Source: Tetrahymena thermophila SB210 (taxonomy: Eukaryota; Ciliophora; Oligohymenophorea; Hymenostomatida; Tetrahymenidae). From it: 64,000 nucleotides of DNA. The number at the start of each line of letters is the position of its first letter. Within the stretch, counting starts at the first letter, position 1. The position numbers were made by a program, and so were the translations under genes. The stretch spans positions 868,001 to 932,000 of the forward strand of contig NW_002476317.1 of the NCBI RefSeq assembly GCF_000189635.1. Direction: 5' to 3'. Below, one piece after another: positions 1-14,065 of the stretch. The notes under the pieces are model-generated. The model was not told where the DNA came from and made no database searches. It saw nothing but the letters and a program-made list of their open reading frames with translations.

Positions 1-3000
1 AATTAAAAAACTAGTAAAGATAAGTTTTCAGCTTTTAAAACTAAACTTTACAATTATATTTTAGATTTATCTAGTAGATCATTCATTTACATAAAATCAT
101 AATTTGAAGATTCAATAATACCTATTAGATTTCTCTAATGCTGCTCAATTTTAATAATTATGAGATATCCATGCTACTATTCATTAGGGCTAATTTCATG
201 GTGCTTATTAAGTTCTATTTTTAAATTAGAAATTAAAATTAAATTTCTTTTCATTACATTAGTTCCTATACCTTGTATTATTATTATATACGCTTTTAAT
301 TTATATGGAAGCATACAATTAAATTATGATCTCTACCCGAAGCATGGCTTTGTCTATTAAAGATTCTTTTGGTTAGAAAGCATCATTTTTAACACAATAA
401 TTTTCCTTTTTTTCACCTATTTGCTGATACTTCGTAGATTAAAATAAAATTTGTCTTCTATTGTATAATCACAAAAGGAGAAGAGCTAAGAAAAAATAGA
501 AGAAAATAGCAACAATAAATAAAATTTAGATGCATAATAAAATGATAATTCAAAGAGCATGATTGAATAAAACATAAAATAAATTGGTGAATAAAATAAC
601 GATTTTATATAATAGAGAAACAGCGAAAAATAAGAAAGTGTTAGCAAAAAAAACTCTTCTCCTTATAATTAAGATTAAGTAAGATTTACTTCAAAAAGTG
701 ATCCAATTAAAGGAGAGATTAATCTTAGATTCAGCAAGCAAAGTTAGAGCAGTGTAGCCAAATTGAAGGCAGACTAAGAAAACGAAAATGAGTAAAATTA
801 AAGAATTTAAAGTAATTCTTATACAAAATCAGACAAATAAGAGAATGACAACAAGAATAGTTAGAAAATAGATTATTCTCAATAAAAACCTGTTTCCTTG
901 ATGACAATTTTTTTTGCACTAATTCTAAAATATAGCTAGACTTTGGCTTTGTTTCTTTTGTATTGGATAGGTTTTTATACAATCAATATAATTCACCTGC
1001 TTTTGGTCGTTTTATTTTTGATATTTTTCTAAAATAGTTTGAAAACAATCAAAATTAAGAAAAATGGAAAAATCTATGTAATGAGTTTTTCATTCAAATA
1101 CTGGTTTATTCTCTTAATTTATCTTGGTACTGTAATTTTTGCTAAGTTTATATATACTATTTTACAGTCAGGTATGAATTATATGGGTGAATAAAATAGT
1201 GATAATAACTAGGATAGCTATTTAGCTACTATCATTAATTTTATAGGTATTAACTACGAATATGACATGCCTTTTTCTCTTAGTCTTTCAAAAGATGACT
1301 ATGCTGGCTTGTCTATAATATGGATAGCCTTTATGTTTGCAACTCTACAAGAAGATACTTTTAGATCGGAAACATACTAAAAATATTCTAATAAAATTAT
1401 TTTTCTGATTCAAGACTAACCTATTATTAAGAAGTATTGTCCTAATTTCCTATTTTATACTAATAAAATTACTATTCTTGGTGAGAATTTATTATATTGG
1501 TTATCATTTTTTGGAATTACAACTTGTTTAATTTTACAAGACTTTAGTTTCATAAACAGCTTTTTGCTACTATTGTCGTTCTTACTAGTATTCTATTACA
1601 TATTTAAGTACAAGGACCCTCAAGCCTTTAAATATAAAAAGTAACTTATTTTTTAGCATATAATTATTTTTAAATTTTTACTATTATTTTTATTGAAAAT
1701 AATAAATATTTTAATTAGATATTATAAAATATGGTATTTCTTCAATCAGATAATCATTGCGTATATCTTGCTTTGCTACATATTATAATTTACTTCCTTA
1801 AAGTTTGTTTAAGATTATATAATAAATCCTAACTCCTAAGCATATCAAACATTTAAAGACAACCGTGCAATATATGGGTTTTATCCAGAACTTGGCGTAA
1901 ATGATAACTTAAGATATACATTTTTCCCTATTATATTTGTTTTATATTTTGCCATATTTGTTTAAAATTACTTGAAGATGATATACAATGCTGTTAAACA
2001 CCATAACAAAGGACAAATTAGGGATAAGTCTGAAAGCAATTGCTCTGTTATAAGTGACAACCAAAAAAGGCTCTTAAGTGAAAGAGAAAATATAACAATA
2101 GATATAATCAATAAAAATTACTAGAAAGCAAGAAGAGAAGAAAACAGATAGATTTACATTAACTATGTTTTATTCGATATTTACAGTGAAGTGTAATTAA
2201 TTTTATTTAATTCATTTTTATTTTTCACCTTAAGTTCTTCTAAATTTCTCTTATTCCATACAAAATATTTCAATAACTTAAGAGTGCTTGATTAGCTTTG
2301 AATAAGACCTTTTAGTATTTATTATAAGTATTTTGAAAATAAAACATCCATAATTTTGATTTTTTTTAATTTGATTTTTCAATAAAAAATGAATACGATT
2401 CCAATTTTTATAATAATTTTTCTTAGTTTAATTATTTTATTAGATTAATTTTCCACTTTTTATAAAATAGGAGCAGTGGTGTTTATTAGATACTAAAAGG
2501 ACTTTAATTTATCATGATCGATATTTAGAATATGTTAGTTTTTCTATTTGCTATGGTTTTTAGATTGTCAATTTCCATGCTTATATTTATTATTATTTAT
2601 TTGAAATTCTATTATCGCTATCATAACTAATTGGAAACATTTTTGGAAAAAAGTTACATGAAGAAGAGTATCAATTACTTCTTCAAAAGCTTTTAAAAGT
2701 TTTATTCATTTCCTTAAAAGAACCTCGGATGGAAAATAAATTTAGATCCAAAGCCACCTACTTCAAATAAAAATGGAAAAAAATAATAAGAAATTCAACA
2801 GTAAGATGAAGTCATTATATCATCAAACTAATTAAAGAATTTGTAAGTAGAAAAAGCAAATGATACCAAATTAAAAGAATAGGATAATGCTGAAAATGAA
2901 TAAAATAAGATTGAATAAGAATAGTCTTAAAAATAGAACAGTTTAAGTTAGAATAAGAACTTATAAGCACTTCGTAGATAGAGTAAAAAAGACTTAATAG

Positions 3001-6000
3001 AATGCAAAATTTAAGAAAAAATTGAAGATTTTATAACCATTTAATAAAAACTTAAAATTGATGAATAAATTGGAATATGGCCATATTCGTTTTGGTTTAG
3101 CTATATATGTATCAGTATAACTTATGGTGCATAGTTTTTAGCTACTGATTTTGCTAAGTCTAATATAAGTAATTATGTAATTAATTTTATATAATGGGCA
3201 TTTTTTATTTTTGGAACCAGCTGCAATACTTTGAGTTTATCAAGTATCTTTAGAAATATTTACTTCTATCTAATCATGTTTTGGATGAATATCATAATAT
3301 TTGTTTTGATCAGAATGAAAAAGTAGCATGAATAGAATGTTATGAATTAAAAATAAGAGTTATAAAGCTAATCTTAATTAAATAAAAATTCTTAAATCTA
3401 AAATCGAGATTCTTCTGCTAAAAAGGGAGAAAGTAATTAAAACAATCCTCTCAATTATGATGATTTTAGAGCTTCAAAATCTCCTGCTATTAATTCAGAG
3501 TTTCCCAGGAATAGTTCATCATACAGCCAGTAATTGAATAGACTCACTTACCTTCATTTAAACTAGGCTTAAGTAGCCGATGTAAATATTTAAGAAGGTG
3601 AATAAAAGTTAGCATTTGAATCAGAAAGATTAAAGCGTGTATAGAAATCAGAAAAAGAAGTAGGAGTTGTTTATTATTAAGAAGGAGGATTGCTACCCTA
3701 AAGAATTACTTGGTGCAAATTAATTTATAAACATTTCAAATTAACAGAAGAAGAGAGTGAAGATGAAGATAATAATGAGGCTTTTATTTAAAAAACACAA
3801 TTCATAGAAGGTCTTTCTCCTAATTACAACCATGATAACATTTTTAAGTAATAAAATAAGGATAAAACAGATAGCATTATTGAAAAAAACTATGATGATG
3901 CTTTTAAAAATGAAATTGAAAACTCTATTGAAGATGAGGGTTCTATCAATTAAATTAAGAATAAACTTGATGGCTATGCATTTAATGTACAATCTCCTAA
4001 TATACTCAAAGATTAATATGAATAAAAATAGGAATAATCTGATGAAGAAAAGAAATAAGAGCTTTAAGATGAAATTCTCATTAAAAAAAGGTATGAATAA
4101 AAAATTTTAAAAATTATTAGAGCAGAAGAAGAAGAAAGGCAAAAAAAAATGTACAGAGAGGACCCTGATTTCATTTACAATAATTATTTAAGGATACAAT
4201 ATTTTTATCAAATGAAGTCTTGTTATGTTAAACAAAAATTTAAATCTGGACTCCTACTTGCTCTTTATCCCTTTTACTCTGTAATTTTAATGCATGTTTC
4301 TGAATAGAAGCATGACGTTTTTTCTTATATATATTTGTTGGTAGCATTTTTAGGTAACTCTATCAAGGCTATTAACAGAAATACTATTTTCCTAGTGTTG
4401 ATTTAGTATATTTTGCTACTTGTCAATATAAATCAACAGACAAGTCCACTCCAAATAGATTAGTACTTACTTGATTTCAAAAGCATGTCTCTAATACAAC
4501 AGTACATAACTGATAAGGAGCTTTTATAATATTTGGCATTCAATAGCAGTAATTAAAGTAGTGCAGCAACTATCTCATTTATTTTAAATTGCCTAGTATT
4601 TACAGTTATAGGCATTTACTTTAATTGCTATAAGTTTTTAGTTAATAGTATTATAAGAAATATTTAAAAAGTGAAAAATAAAGTAAAGTATATCTATGAG
4701 AATAATCTTTTCCCTTAGCAAATAGCGCCTATTAGTATTTACAAGATTGATTAAGCATAGAAAAAATAATAAGAAAACCAAAACGGTTCTGTGAATAATC
4801 CTGACTCTGATTAAATTGTTCACGACTAAATTTTAAAAAATTAGAAATTTTAATTGTCAAACAATAATCTTTCAACATATTCAATAGAATTTACAGATCG
4901 CAGTGATTCTAAATATGAATATTAGTATGATGAAGATGGATAATTAATAAATCCTATACAGCCATTATGGATAAATTACTAAAATTGGAAATCTTAGACT
5001 TTTTAATTTGTTAATTTGATGTATGAAATAAGTATATCATTTGGTTATATCATCTGCGCTGTATTGATAATGATAATTTCTTGCTAATACCTAGATATTT
5101 TTAACTTCATAATACTTGCATACAATATGATCATCTTTTTTATTATAGAATTTGTTGTGCCCTTTCCTTAAATGCTTAATTAAAGAAAGAAAATTTAGAA
5201 TTTATTAAGAGTATTGTAATTCTACTTATATGCTGTGTTTGCTCTATATTCTACTATGCAAATTCCATATGTCAGAAACAACATATCAGCAACAGGTTAA
5301 TTTTTATCTTATCAATTTTTAAATTTAAAGATAATTGATAAAATCTACATTATGTTTTGCATAATGTGCACTCAATTATTGATAAGTTCATAAGATTTCA
5401 AAACAATCACTTTTTCACTAAGTTAGTCTTATATCCTTAATGCTAATTTAAGTCATAAGGCTCTTTCGATACACCAAAATGATTAAACTATTTCTGAGTT
5501 GCTCAAAAATGAAAAAGAGAGAAGAAGCTTAAGAGAAGTTGTCCGTAAAGTTACCCAAACTTTAAAAAATTGGCATAAATCACAGTCATATATATAGCCT
5601 TCTATTGTTTAGTAACAGAATAATTAAAATAAAAATTTAAACACGAGTCTATAAATAAATTAATTTTAAAGTTCTAAAAATTTATAAAATACTCTTCCTG
5701 CTAGATCATAAAGTGCTCACAATGTACCACTTAGCTGCTTTTCAAATTAAATGAATACTCGAAGTGATAGTAAAGACAGCATTTTATATGAACAGTAGGG
5801 ATTAATTTCTAATTAAATTTAAAGAGGGTTTTAAAATAAAAGCAAAAGTAAAAATATTATTAAAAACAATCCATTAGAAGCATAAACTTATCAGAAAGAT
5901 AAATTTTAGTAAACACCAATTAATAAGTAAAACTAAGAAACTGTATAAGATTTTTAAAAGAATGATTAAAATTCTCCAACTATTTTGATCAATTTAGCCA

Positions 6001-9000
6001 GTAACGAAAAATAGGAATAAAATAATAATTAGTTATTGTAGAATGAAGAATTTTCAAAAAAACCAGATCAGCAACATATTACCAAAGAAAAAGCTCTTTA
6101 AAAAAAAGATGTTGAAATTGATGAGCTTGATTATAGTTCAGATGAATCAATAGGAAATATTGATGAAGTTAATCATGCGAATAGCGGTATTCAAATTAAA
6201 AAATATGATTTTCCAAGAATAAGTTAAATCAAAATAAATAACTTAGAAAATTTATAATAATAATAATTTAATAAGCAAGACTAGCTAAATAATAGTAGTT
6301 TAAAAAGAATGAAAATCAGTAGAGTTAGCAGTGTTGATCATTTAGAGTAAAATCTTCTATTTGACTAATAGAGCGCACTCAAAAAAAGCTTTAACATAAA
6401 TTAATAAAAAGATACTGATTCAAGTTATACAACAAGGAAAGTAAGGAATTAATCAAAAGAAAAGAGTGTTTGCTTTTAGAAATAAAAGGTAGTAAAGACA
6501 AGTAGAAAGAAATCTCTGAAAGATAAAAAATAAGAAAAAGCCAATAAATACCATAATGTAGAAAATATTTAAGCTGTTAAAAAATACTAAAAAGATTCTG
6601 ACTCTGAAGATTCTGAAGATAGCCAGGTAAGTCTTTTCAATTCTTCTGAAATAGTAGATGAAGAGGATAATGACTTAATGGATTAAATAAAGCAATAGTT
6701 TGATAACAAGATATAAAAATAAAAAGAGGAAGAAGAAGCTCTCCTTCAAGGTAGTAAATAAGCAAAGCGTGAGACTTCTCACAAAATTTTAATCAAAATT
6801 TGTAAGCTGATAGAATCATAAGTAAATCCATTACTTTTCATGGACACAGTTTAAATAAGCGATTATATTCTTAAAAATAATTGCCAAATCTTCAGTAAAA
6901 TATACATAAACATTTAAGATCTTTTGTTAGGAAATTTGACTTCTCTTATGGAGTATAGTCACCTTCTCTCTATAGTTTATTATTGTATATATTAAACGAT
7001 TTAAGAGGCTGGTGTCGAATTTGCATTTAATAATCTTTTTGCTATCATACAAAGAGCTACTGAGTGTGATGAGATATCAAAAATAATTTATGATAGTTTA
7101 ATAGAAACTTCTTCCTAATACCCAACCATTCCATATTATTACCATTTGAGAAAAGAGCAAGAGAAAAATATTACAGATAAAAAAATAATATAAAGAGAAT
7201 AAAGAAATAATCTTGATCATATATGCATTTATCACCCCTAAATTCCTATGTACATATACAATGTTAAATCCACAAACTCTTTGCCTTTTAATCTTCTTAC
7301 TAAGTTTGGGCTTTTAAAAAGGTAATTTATTCATTTTGTTTGTAACTTATTAAAATATTTAAATATTTTATATTTTAAAGGCTTTTGAAAAGTTTTTTTA
7401 AGATGGTTCTGAGCAACTGGTAGTTTGTTTGCTTTTTCTTTTTTTTGATGTATTATTTCTCTAACACTGGTTTGATGAGTATGCCATTTCCTTGTTTAGT
7501 TTTCCTAAACTTCTTAATCGAAATAAAATTTGTTTCCTTGCAAATATGGATGATTAGCTTTATTTATGTCACTTTCTTACTAATTTTTAAATTTATTATT
7601 CAGATCAATGGAATATATATGGACACTCAACTGCAAAATACTTTTTTTAATGACAATCTTAGTTTTAGCTTTGAAGGGTACTTAATATTTTTGATTTTTG
7701 TTGCTTAAATTATGACAAAGTATATTGGAATGGATAAAGAGGATGTATACAATAGTGAAAATATATATCAATCATATATTAGAAAATGTGTAAATGACTT
7801 AGAATTTAGACAGGATTTTATTGAAAATTGCTTACAGCCTACAAATGAAGATAATATGTTGAAAAATATTGATTAAATTTCTCCTATTTATAAAAAAACA
7901 TAAGATAAGCCAAATTTATTTCATATAAGATAGATGAGTTAGTAATAATTTGATGGAGACAATCAATTATTTAGAGATGAAAATTTGAATAAAAATACCT
8001 AAAATTTGCTAAATAAATAAATGAAAATCGAAAGAGACCAATCAACAGAAAATCAAAACGATTTTGATAATATTGGTCAGTTAAAAAAGCAACCTAGCTT
8101 AAATAAATAAGGATCCTTGCAACATAAAAACACATTTAAATAAAACCCATAGCTATTTCTAGAGGATCAAACTTTATCAGAAGCAGAAGAAAACAATAAA
8201 ATCTAAATTAAAAGTAATTAAGATATTCTACTTAAGTCTTTTAACTAAGGCAAAAATAACTTATTATCAATTTCAGAGTAAGAAAGATCAATTAGCATGC
8301 ATGAATAAATGCTAAAAGATTTAAAATAAAAACCTGACTTATTAGTCAATGACACTTTTAAAAAAGAGAATTTCTTTAAAAGAGTATTTAGTAATTACAA
8401 TAAACGCTCAGGAAAAGATTTTTATCCTTGGATTGCTTTAGTGTAGGTGATAATTTTGCTTTTTATATTCATATTTTATACTAGGATGGACGCAAATAAC
8501 ACTTAAGGTATAAATGAATAACTTAAATATAATTAATTTAGTGGAGAAATGGTTATTTGCCTGTTTATTTAGGTGGCTTTTATGGTTTTTGAAAGATACC
8601 TTGCACTTAGAAGAGTTAGTGAAAAAACTAAAAAAGAAAAACCTAAAAAGAAAAAGGAAAAAAATTCTTCTAGCTCTGATAATTCTAATGACTCAGATTT
8701 ATCAACTTCCAATAATTTATCTTAAACTTAAATTATAGATGAAGAAGATTCTCTTATATAAAAAAAGTAAAAAGCCAATAAGGCATTTGACTCCTTTGAT
8801 GAAAAAGCATATTCCAGATAAAACTAACCAAGGTCATAGAGCTAAATCAAAAGGAAACCAACATTCAAGAAGGAAGTTAACATCAAGCATCTAAGATCAA
8901 GCACTAAAATATCTTAAGAATATGACACTTATAAGAATTTTTAAGAAATGCAATCTTTAGTTTTAAATTAAGAAGATGATGAGGAGATTGATAATAAAAA

Positions 9001-11969
9001 GCAAAATAAAATTCTAAAAGATACTTATAAAGATGCTTTGAAATAGCAAGATCATTATGAAGAAAAATAAATAGATAATGAGAAGTAATAAAATAAGAAG
9101 GGGTATGATTAAAAAGATTTTGAAATAGTTAATGATACTCCTTAAAATAGAGTTAGGAGCTTCGCATCTCATACTAGAAATTCTAAGGAATATGATGAAG
9201 ATGTGTTTAAATTAAGATAGCAGCATAGATTGTCTTTAGTATTAAGAGAAGAAATAATTTTTGCTAATCTAGAGAAAGAATAAATTAATGCAAATTTGTA
9301 AAATTTTAAATAGTATGGTAATTTGATTACAAAAAACAAAGATTCGAATAATTTAGATTCCTCATTATCTTCATCAGATGATTAAAAATCTTTTTTATAG
9401 GATTCTTCTGTAAATCTATCTTAGGGCAAGAACATAAATAAAAAGAAAAGCAATTAAAATACTCCATAAAATAAAAAAGGATAAACTAGGGATCTTGAAA
9501 ATTAGATTGAAGAAACTAAAAAATCCTCAAACTAAAAAGAAAAGAATCAAATGGTCTCCTATCCAACTGATAATATAATTAAGTATCAAGATGAGACAGA
9601 AGCTAATCAAAATGCTATTAATAAACAAAAAAAATATAATGATCCTGTAATACTACCTTTTGAACAGCAACAAGGTATTTAAAGCAGCTAGGACGAAGAT
9701 AACTAAGATTTTAAAAGTGATGCTAGTGCTAGTGATAATGTTAGTATCAATAAAAATAAAAAAGAAAAGCCGAAGGAAAGTTTTGTTCTAACTACAGAAC
9801 TTCTTAAATTCATTTAACTAACAGTTTTTCTTATTTTATTCAGCTGGTTTGTCTTTTTTTATGTACCTTAATCTTTCTAAAAAAATACTATTAGTGATTA
9901 AAAAGTCGTTGTAAACTATTCCACAAACGGTTACCTTATTGCATTTGTTTTTATTGTTATGATATATCTTCTTTTGTCAACTTTACAACTAAGGTACGGC
10001 TATAAAAAACTGAAGTTAAGAAATACAATTTTGCAGTTTAAAAATACTGTTGCAGGTAAATTCTAATTATTTTATTTTATAATTTATAAATTATTTTGTA
10101 ATAGGATTCTGTGCTGTTGTTGTGAGAGCAATACCATTCTTACAAGAACTGAAAGTCATACTTGATTGGACAGTAACTAAAACATCACTAACTTTATTTT
10201 AATGGTTCTTGTTAGAAGATATACACTATTCTTTATACGTTGCTAAATTAGATTCTAAAGATGTTAGAAGCACAAAGGTAGATGCTCCTTAAAGTAAATT
10301 AGTTAAAATATTTTTGGGGCTGCTATAAGTAATTGTTATTCTTTTGCTCATATTCGGGCCTATGCTACTATTTTCAACTTTAAATCCTATATCTGATTAT
10401 AATGGTATAACTAGTGGTGAAATTGAAGTTGGAATCTAATTTAAGCAGCTTGGTTAAATTAACTATTATCCTATTTTTACTAACTCTCATACAAACAACC
10501 TTTAAACAGTCTAAAGAGACTGTACTTATGACCCTTAAAAGAATGTTAATAATTAAGATGCTTCATAATAAGAGTGCTACTGGGATGAATATAAATTTAG
10601 AGATGTTAACATTATTTACACTACAGATTCTTAGCAATTTTAGGTAGAAAAATATTCTTAATTCAAAATGATAAAAATTTATTTATTTATTTATTTATTT
10701 TTAAATAGAAATTCAATTTTTATAGTTACTCAGAAAACTCTTGGGATTTATCTTTTCCTTCAAAGAAAGATATTGAAAGTAAATTTGAGGATATATTGAA
10801 TAATTAAAATACAAGTTAAACTGCATAACTTGTTATCAAATTAGTACTTAATAGAAAAGTAATTTAATTAGAATTAATCATTTTTTTGTTTCAATTAATT
10901 TTATCTCTTGCTTTCCATTTAAAAACTCTTTTAAATGAATAAATAAATAGGTTTCTTAGTACAATACAGCTCCATATATTAGCTATTATCCTAATCCTCA
11001 AATATAAAATAGCTCTTACCTAAATAAATAGATTATCTAAGGTTTTTATGATACTTTAACTGATTGTTAGAAACCAGGAGTTATACTACCGAATTTTTAC
11101 ATCTTTGTAATTAAAACTATATTAAAAAAATAAATCTAATATTTTTAATTTATATTTATAGCTGCTTTCATCAACAATAAGCAATTAGAGTTATATTTCA
11201 TCTCCCATAAATCATGAGGATAATAATAACAGTGCTTATTTTGCTAAAGATTCATATATATAACTTAAATGTTAAGATATCTAGAATCCTCAGACACAAA
11301 AGTACTGGGAAATTTCAATTGATTAAGCTGGCACATCAGGTTTATCATATTTTGTGGTTACAGATAAATATTCATAGGCAACTTTTGGGTTTTCAATTAT
11401 CACTTTATATACTTCTGTGATTTTAGTCATAGGTAAGTTTATTAGAGATGCATTTGGTGGGGAGCTAGAAAAAATTATTATAAAATGCATGCCAAACCCA
11501 GATGAACTTTTACGTATTTGTGAAGCCATTTCAAATGCAAGAAACGAAAAAGATTTGCTCAAGTAAGATTAAAAATTTGAAGTTTGAAATTTATAACGTT
11601 TTGAAATTAATTAATAGAGAAAGAATTTTATATTTTGAATTGATGGATTTGATTAGATCTCCTGAAGTGTTAAAAAAATTGACAGGATCTTATTCATTTG
11701 TTTTGAACTAAAAGCATAAGCTAGACTTATAATAGGAAGAGATAGACAAAGCTTTTAAAAAGAGGAAAAGACTTATAAAGAAAAAGTTAGCAAATAAGAA
11801 GAAGAAAGAGAAATAGAGATTATAAAAATTGTTAGATGAGAATAAAGAAACTCAAAATAAAGAAGAAACTTAACATGATGAATAAAATAAAAATTTTTAA
11901 ATAGAGGAACAAGCAGAGGAAGAAGAAGAATATGATCAAATTACAATAAACTAATTTCTTAAAAAATGA
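1..11969 (+). CDS. Piezo-type mechanosensitive ion channel, 5' end outside the window
   Basis: This encodes a Piezo channel, a very large trimeric plasma-membrane cation channel opened by membrane tension. The frame is open from base 1, so the N-terminus lies upstream. With TAA/TAG read as Gln it gives well over 3,500 residues, with repeated clusters of hydrophobic segments. The diagnostic C-terminal signature PF-x2-E-x6-W is intact (IPFLQELKVILDW, about 10131-10169) and is followed by TSLTLFQW and LEDIHYSLYVAK as in animal Piezos. The end matches the Piezo tail: IGKFIRDAFGG, then DELLRICEAISNARNEKDLL, then LIRSPEVLKKLT. Likely introns lie near 7322-7380, 10055-10104, 10636-10706, 10858-10948, 11107-11160 and 11562-11616. 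Long Q/N/K/E-rich inserts (2750-4100, 5500-6750, 7800-8400, 8600-9780) make it larger than animal Piezos. The TGA is at 11967-11969. Two joins near 2255-2345 and 2478-2530 need short introns with GTG donors. Identity is very sure, exon detail less so. Confidence 0.93.
10676..10703 (+). repeat. (ATTT)n microsatellite inside a Piezo intron
   Basis: A run of perfect ATTT tetramers lies just before the AG acceptor of a Piezo intron. It is probably simple replication slippage in the AT-rich intron. Confidence 0.8.
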
Positions 11970-12188
11970 ATAAATATTTAGTCCTACTAAATACAAAAAT
12001 AATTCTTCAAATTAAAAAATAAATAAATAAAATAAAATTTTGATATGAATATTTTTATTAAAAATTGTTTTTCAAAAATAATTCATTCATTTAATTACGT
12101 ATTTAATTTTAAACAAGACAAATTAAAATATTTAATGCTTTATTTATGATTATTTGTACATTTATTAACTATTATTTTATAATAACAA

Positions 12189-13698
12189 TCATAAATTATA
12201 CTTTGAAGATACTCTCAGTATTATGTAAGCAAAGAAAATGCAAACGCTTACAGTTAAAAATATAGTAATGTATAGTGTGTACTCTTTATCTGCTATGTTT
12301 CCAACTGGAACTTGTCTTTCTAATATTTTAACTTTTTAATCAGCTTGCTGAACATCAATTTATCTAAAATTTGTTGTATTGAAGGCGGTGTTAACCATTC
12401 TCTCAATTAATGAAGTCTTAATGCTAGCATTGCTTTTTTTGGGCTACTCAATACAATTTAGTAAGAAGTAAGGATATATATTCATATATGACTATTTATA
12501 CTTTCCCTCAAATGGAGTTCTATACCTGTAGTGGAATAAAAATGACTCATCCATTTACATAATATATTTATTTTTGCTAACATCATATGTAATATCAGAA
12601 TCTTTAAATCTGTATTTTAGAATGTATACGTGCTAAGGGCTTAAACTACTAGGTCTTTCAATATCATGGACTCTATAGTTTGTTAAATTCTATTTTTTTA
12701 ATAATAAAATATCTCAATTAATATTTGAATAAAAATATAGTTTTTATTTACAAGATTATCATGAAGATAGAGTTCATCAAAGTCAACATATTGAGTGGTA
12801 TCGAGATAATCTACTATAGCTAGTTCACATTCTTTACCTTCCTTCTTTAAGTTTTATTTAGAAGATTCATACTTAAATTATATTTAAGATTTTTGATGTA
12901 ACCCAGTACCTTCAGCTTCTCTGTTAAAGAATGCATTGTAGAAAGATCTATCACTAACAAATTAACTTATCTATTTTACTTAGCCCTTAAATATTTCTAA
13001 AGTTGAACCTAATTAAACTGGAATTTTTGAATGTATTTCTAAAACAGATCTTTGAGTTTTTGAGGATATCTTCACGTAGCGGGTTTAGTTTTTTTGATTG
13101 TAATTGACTTCAATCTCAAAAATTTAATCGAAAGATAGCAAGAATAAATTATTTTCAACTTCAGAAAATGAAGAACTAATAAATGCGTTTAATTCCTTTT
13201 AAACCTAACTAATATTAATTAATTATGTGTAATTTTTTTAATAAAGAACATTAAATCCAAAGCATTCATCCCCATTTTCGTTTAATGTAAGAGTGAAATT
13301 TCTTTTCTTGAAATATTCTTCAAACTTATCACTAAATATTAAATCAGGTCTTTATTAAGCTTTGTTAAGTGAGCCACATCTCACTACAGAAAAGCGTTCA
13401 TGAGGTATATTTGAAATAAAAACTGCATTCTTTATAATATCTTCTTATTCTTTTTAGGAAATAAAATAAATTTCAATTTGATCATTTTCAAAACAAAGCT
13501 GAAATAACAATTTTATTTACATCCATTTTAGAATACAAAGCCAACTGCATTCGTTTATTTATGGAATTTTATAATATTCTAATCTTGAGAGATGCTAAAC
13601 TCTTCTTCCTTAATATTTCTTTCAAAATCTACTGCTAAAAACTTTTGAGTATTAGCTGAGGCTAAGAAAATTGCTAAAAATACGAAAAATATCTTCAT
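12189..13698 (-). CDS. PIG-X/PBN1-like GPI mannosyltransferase I subunit
   Basis: PIG-X (yeast Pbn1) is an ER membrane glycoprotein that stabilises the PIG-M mannosyltransferase adding the first mannose to GPI anchors. The protein starts with a signal peptide (MKIFFVFLAIFLASANTQ). It then carries the family marks in order: DTTQYVDFDELYLHDNL (compare LPxGLYVDPYEL of PIG-X), NLTNYRVHDIERPSSLS, FLFHYRYRTPFEGKY, a conserved Asn-Cys after a Pro-Tyr strand, and RQVPVG followed by one C-terminal membrane helix. That lumenal domain plus single tail anchor is the family layout. A 62-nt phase-0 intron near 12691-12752 restores the frame. A join near 13505 needs either a short GTATTC..CAG intron or a base error. 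The TGA is at 12189-12191. It is convergent with Piezo, with about 220 bp between the stops. Confidence 0.8.
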
Positions 13699-14065
13699 GA
13701 CAAACAATAATTTTTAAATTATTTTTAATTAAATTAATTATTAAATATAATAAGTATTTATTTATTTATTTATTTGCTTTTAAATATCTTTTAAATCAAA
13801 TTTTTATTACTTTAATATCATATCAACTCAATAGCTTGCTTTTCTACTTGATATTTTTATTTTAAAAGACTTTATTTTTTTAATTAAAATACATAAAATA
13901 AAAAGTGTATTATGAATATATCTATCTATGTATATTTATCGTAAGTCATATTCAAACTATTTAACAATACTAATATATATATATATATGTAAATATAGTT
14001 AATCAGATTGTTATTTTTAATTTATAAGTGAATTATATTTATGAATTATTATCAAAAATCTATTA
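13699..14065. other. Intergenic, AT-rich, with TTTA and TA simple repeats
   Basis: This gap holds a (TTTA)n run at about 13756-13775 and a (TA)n run at about 13971-13988. It is upstream of the PIG-X-like gene and downstream of the coiled-coil gene. I see no gene or RNA in it. Confidence 0.7.

Noticed and set aside
160..360. Many short standard-code reading frames ending at TAA or TAG
   Set aside because: TAA/TAG fall where Gln fits and the frames run on, so these are fragments of longer genes or out-of-frame shadows. Only TGA is a stop here.
11500..11640. Apparent +1 frameshift near the end of Piezo
   Set aside because: A 55-nt intron at about 11562-11616 with GTAAG donor and AATAG acceptor restores a perfect Piezo C-terminus (NARNEKDLLKERILYFELMD), so no frameshift is needed.
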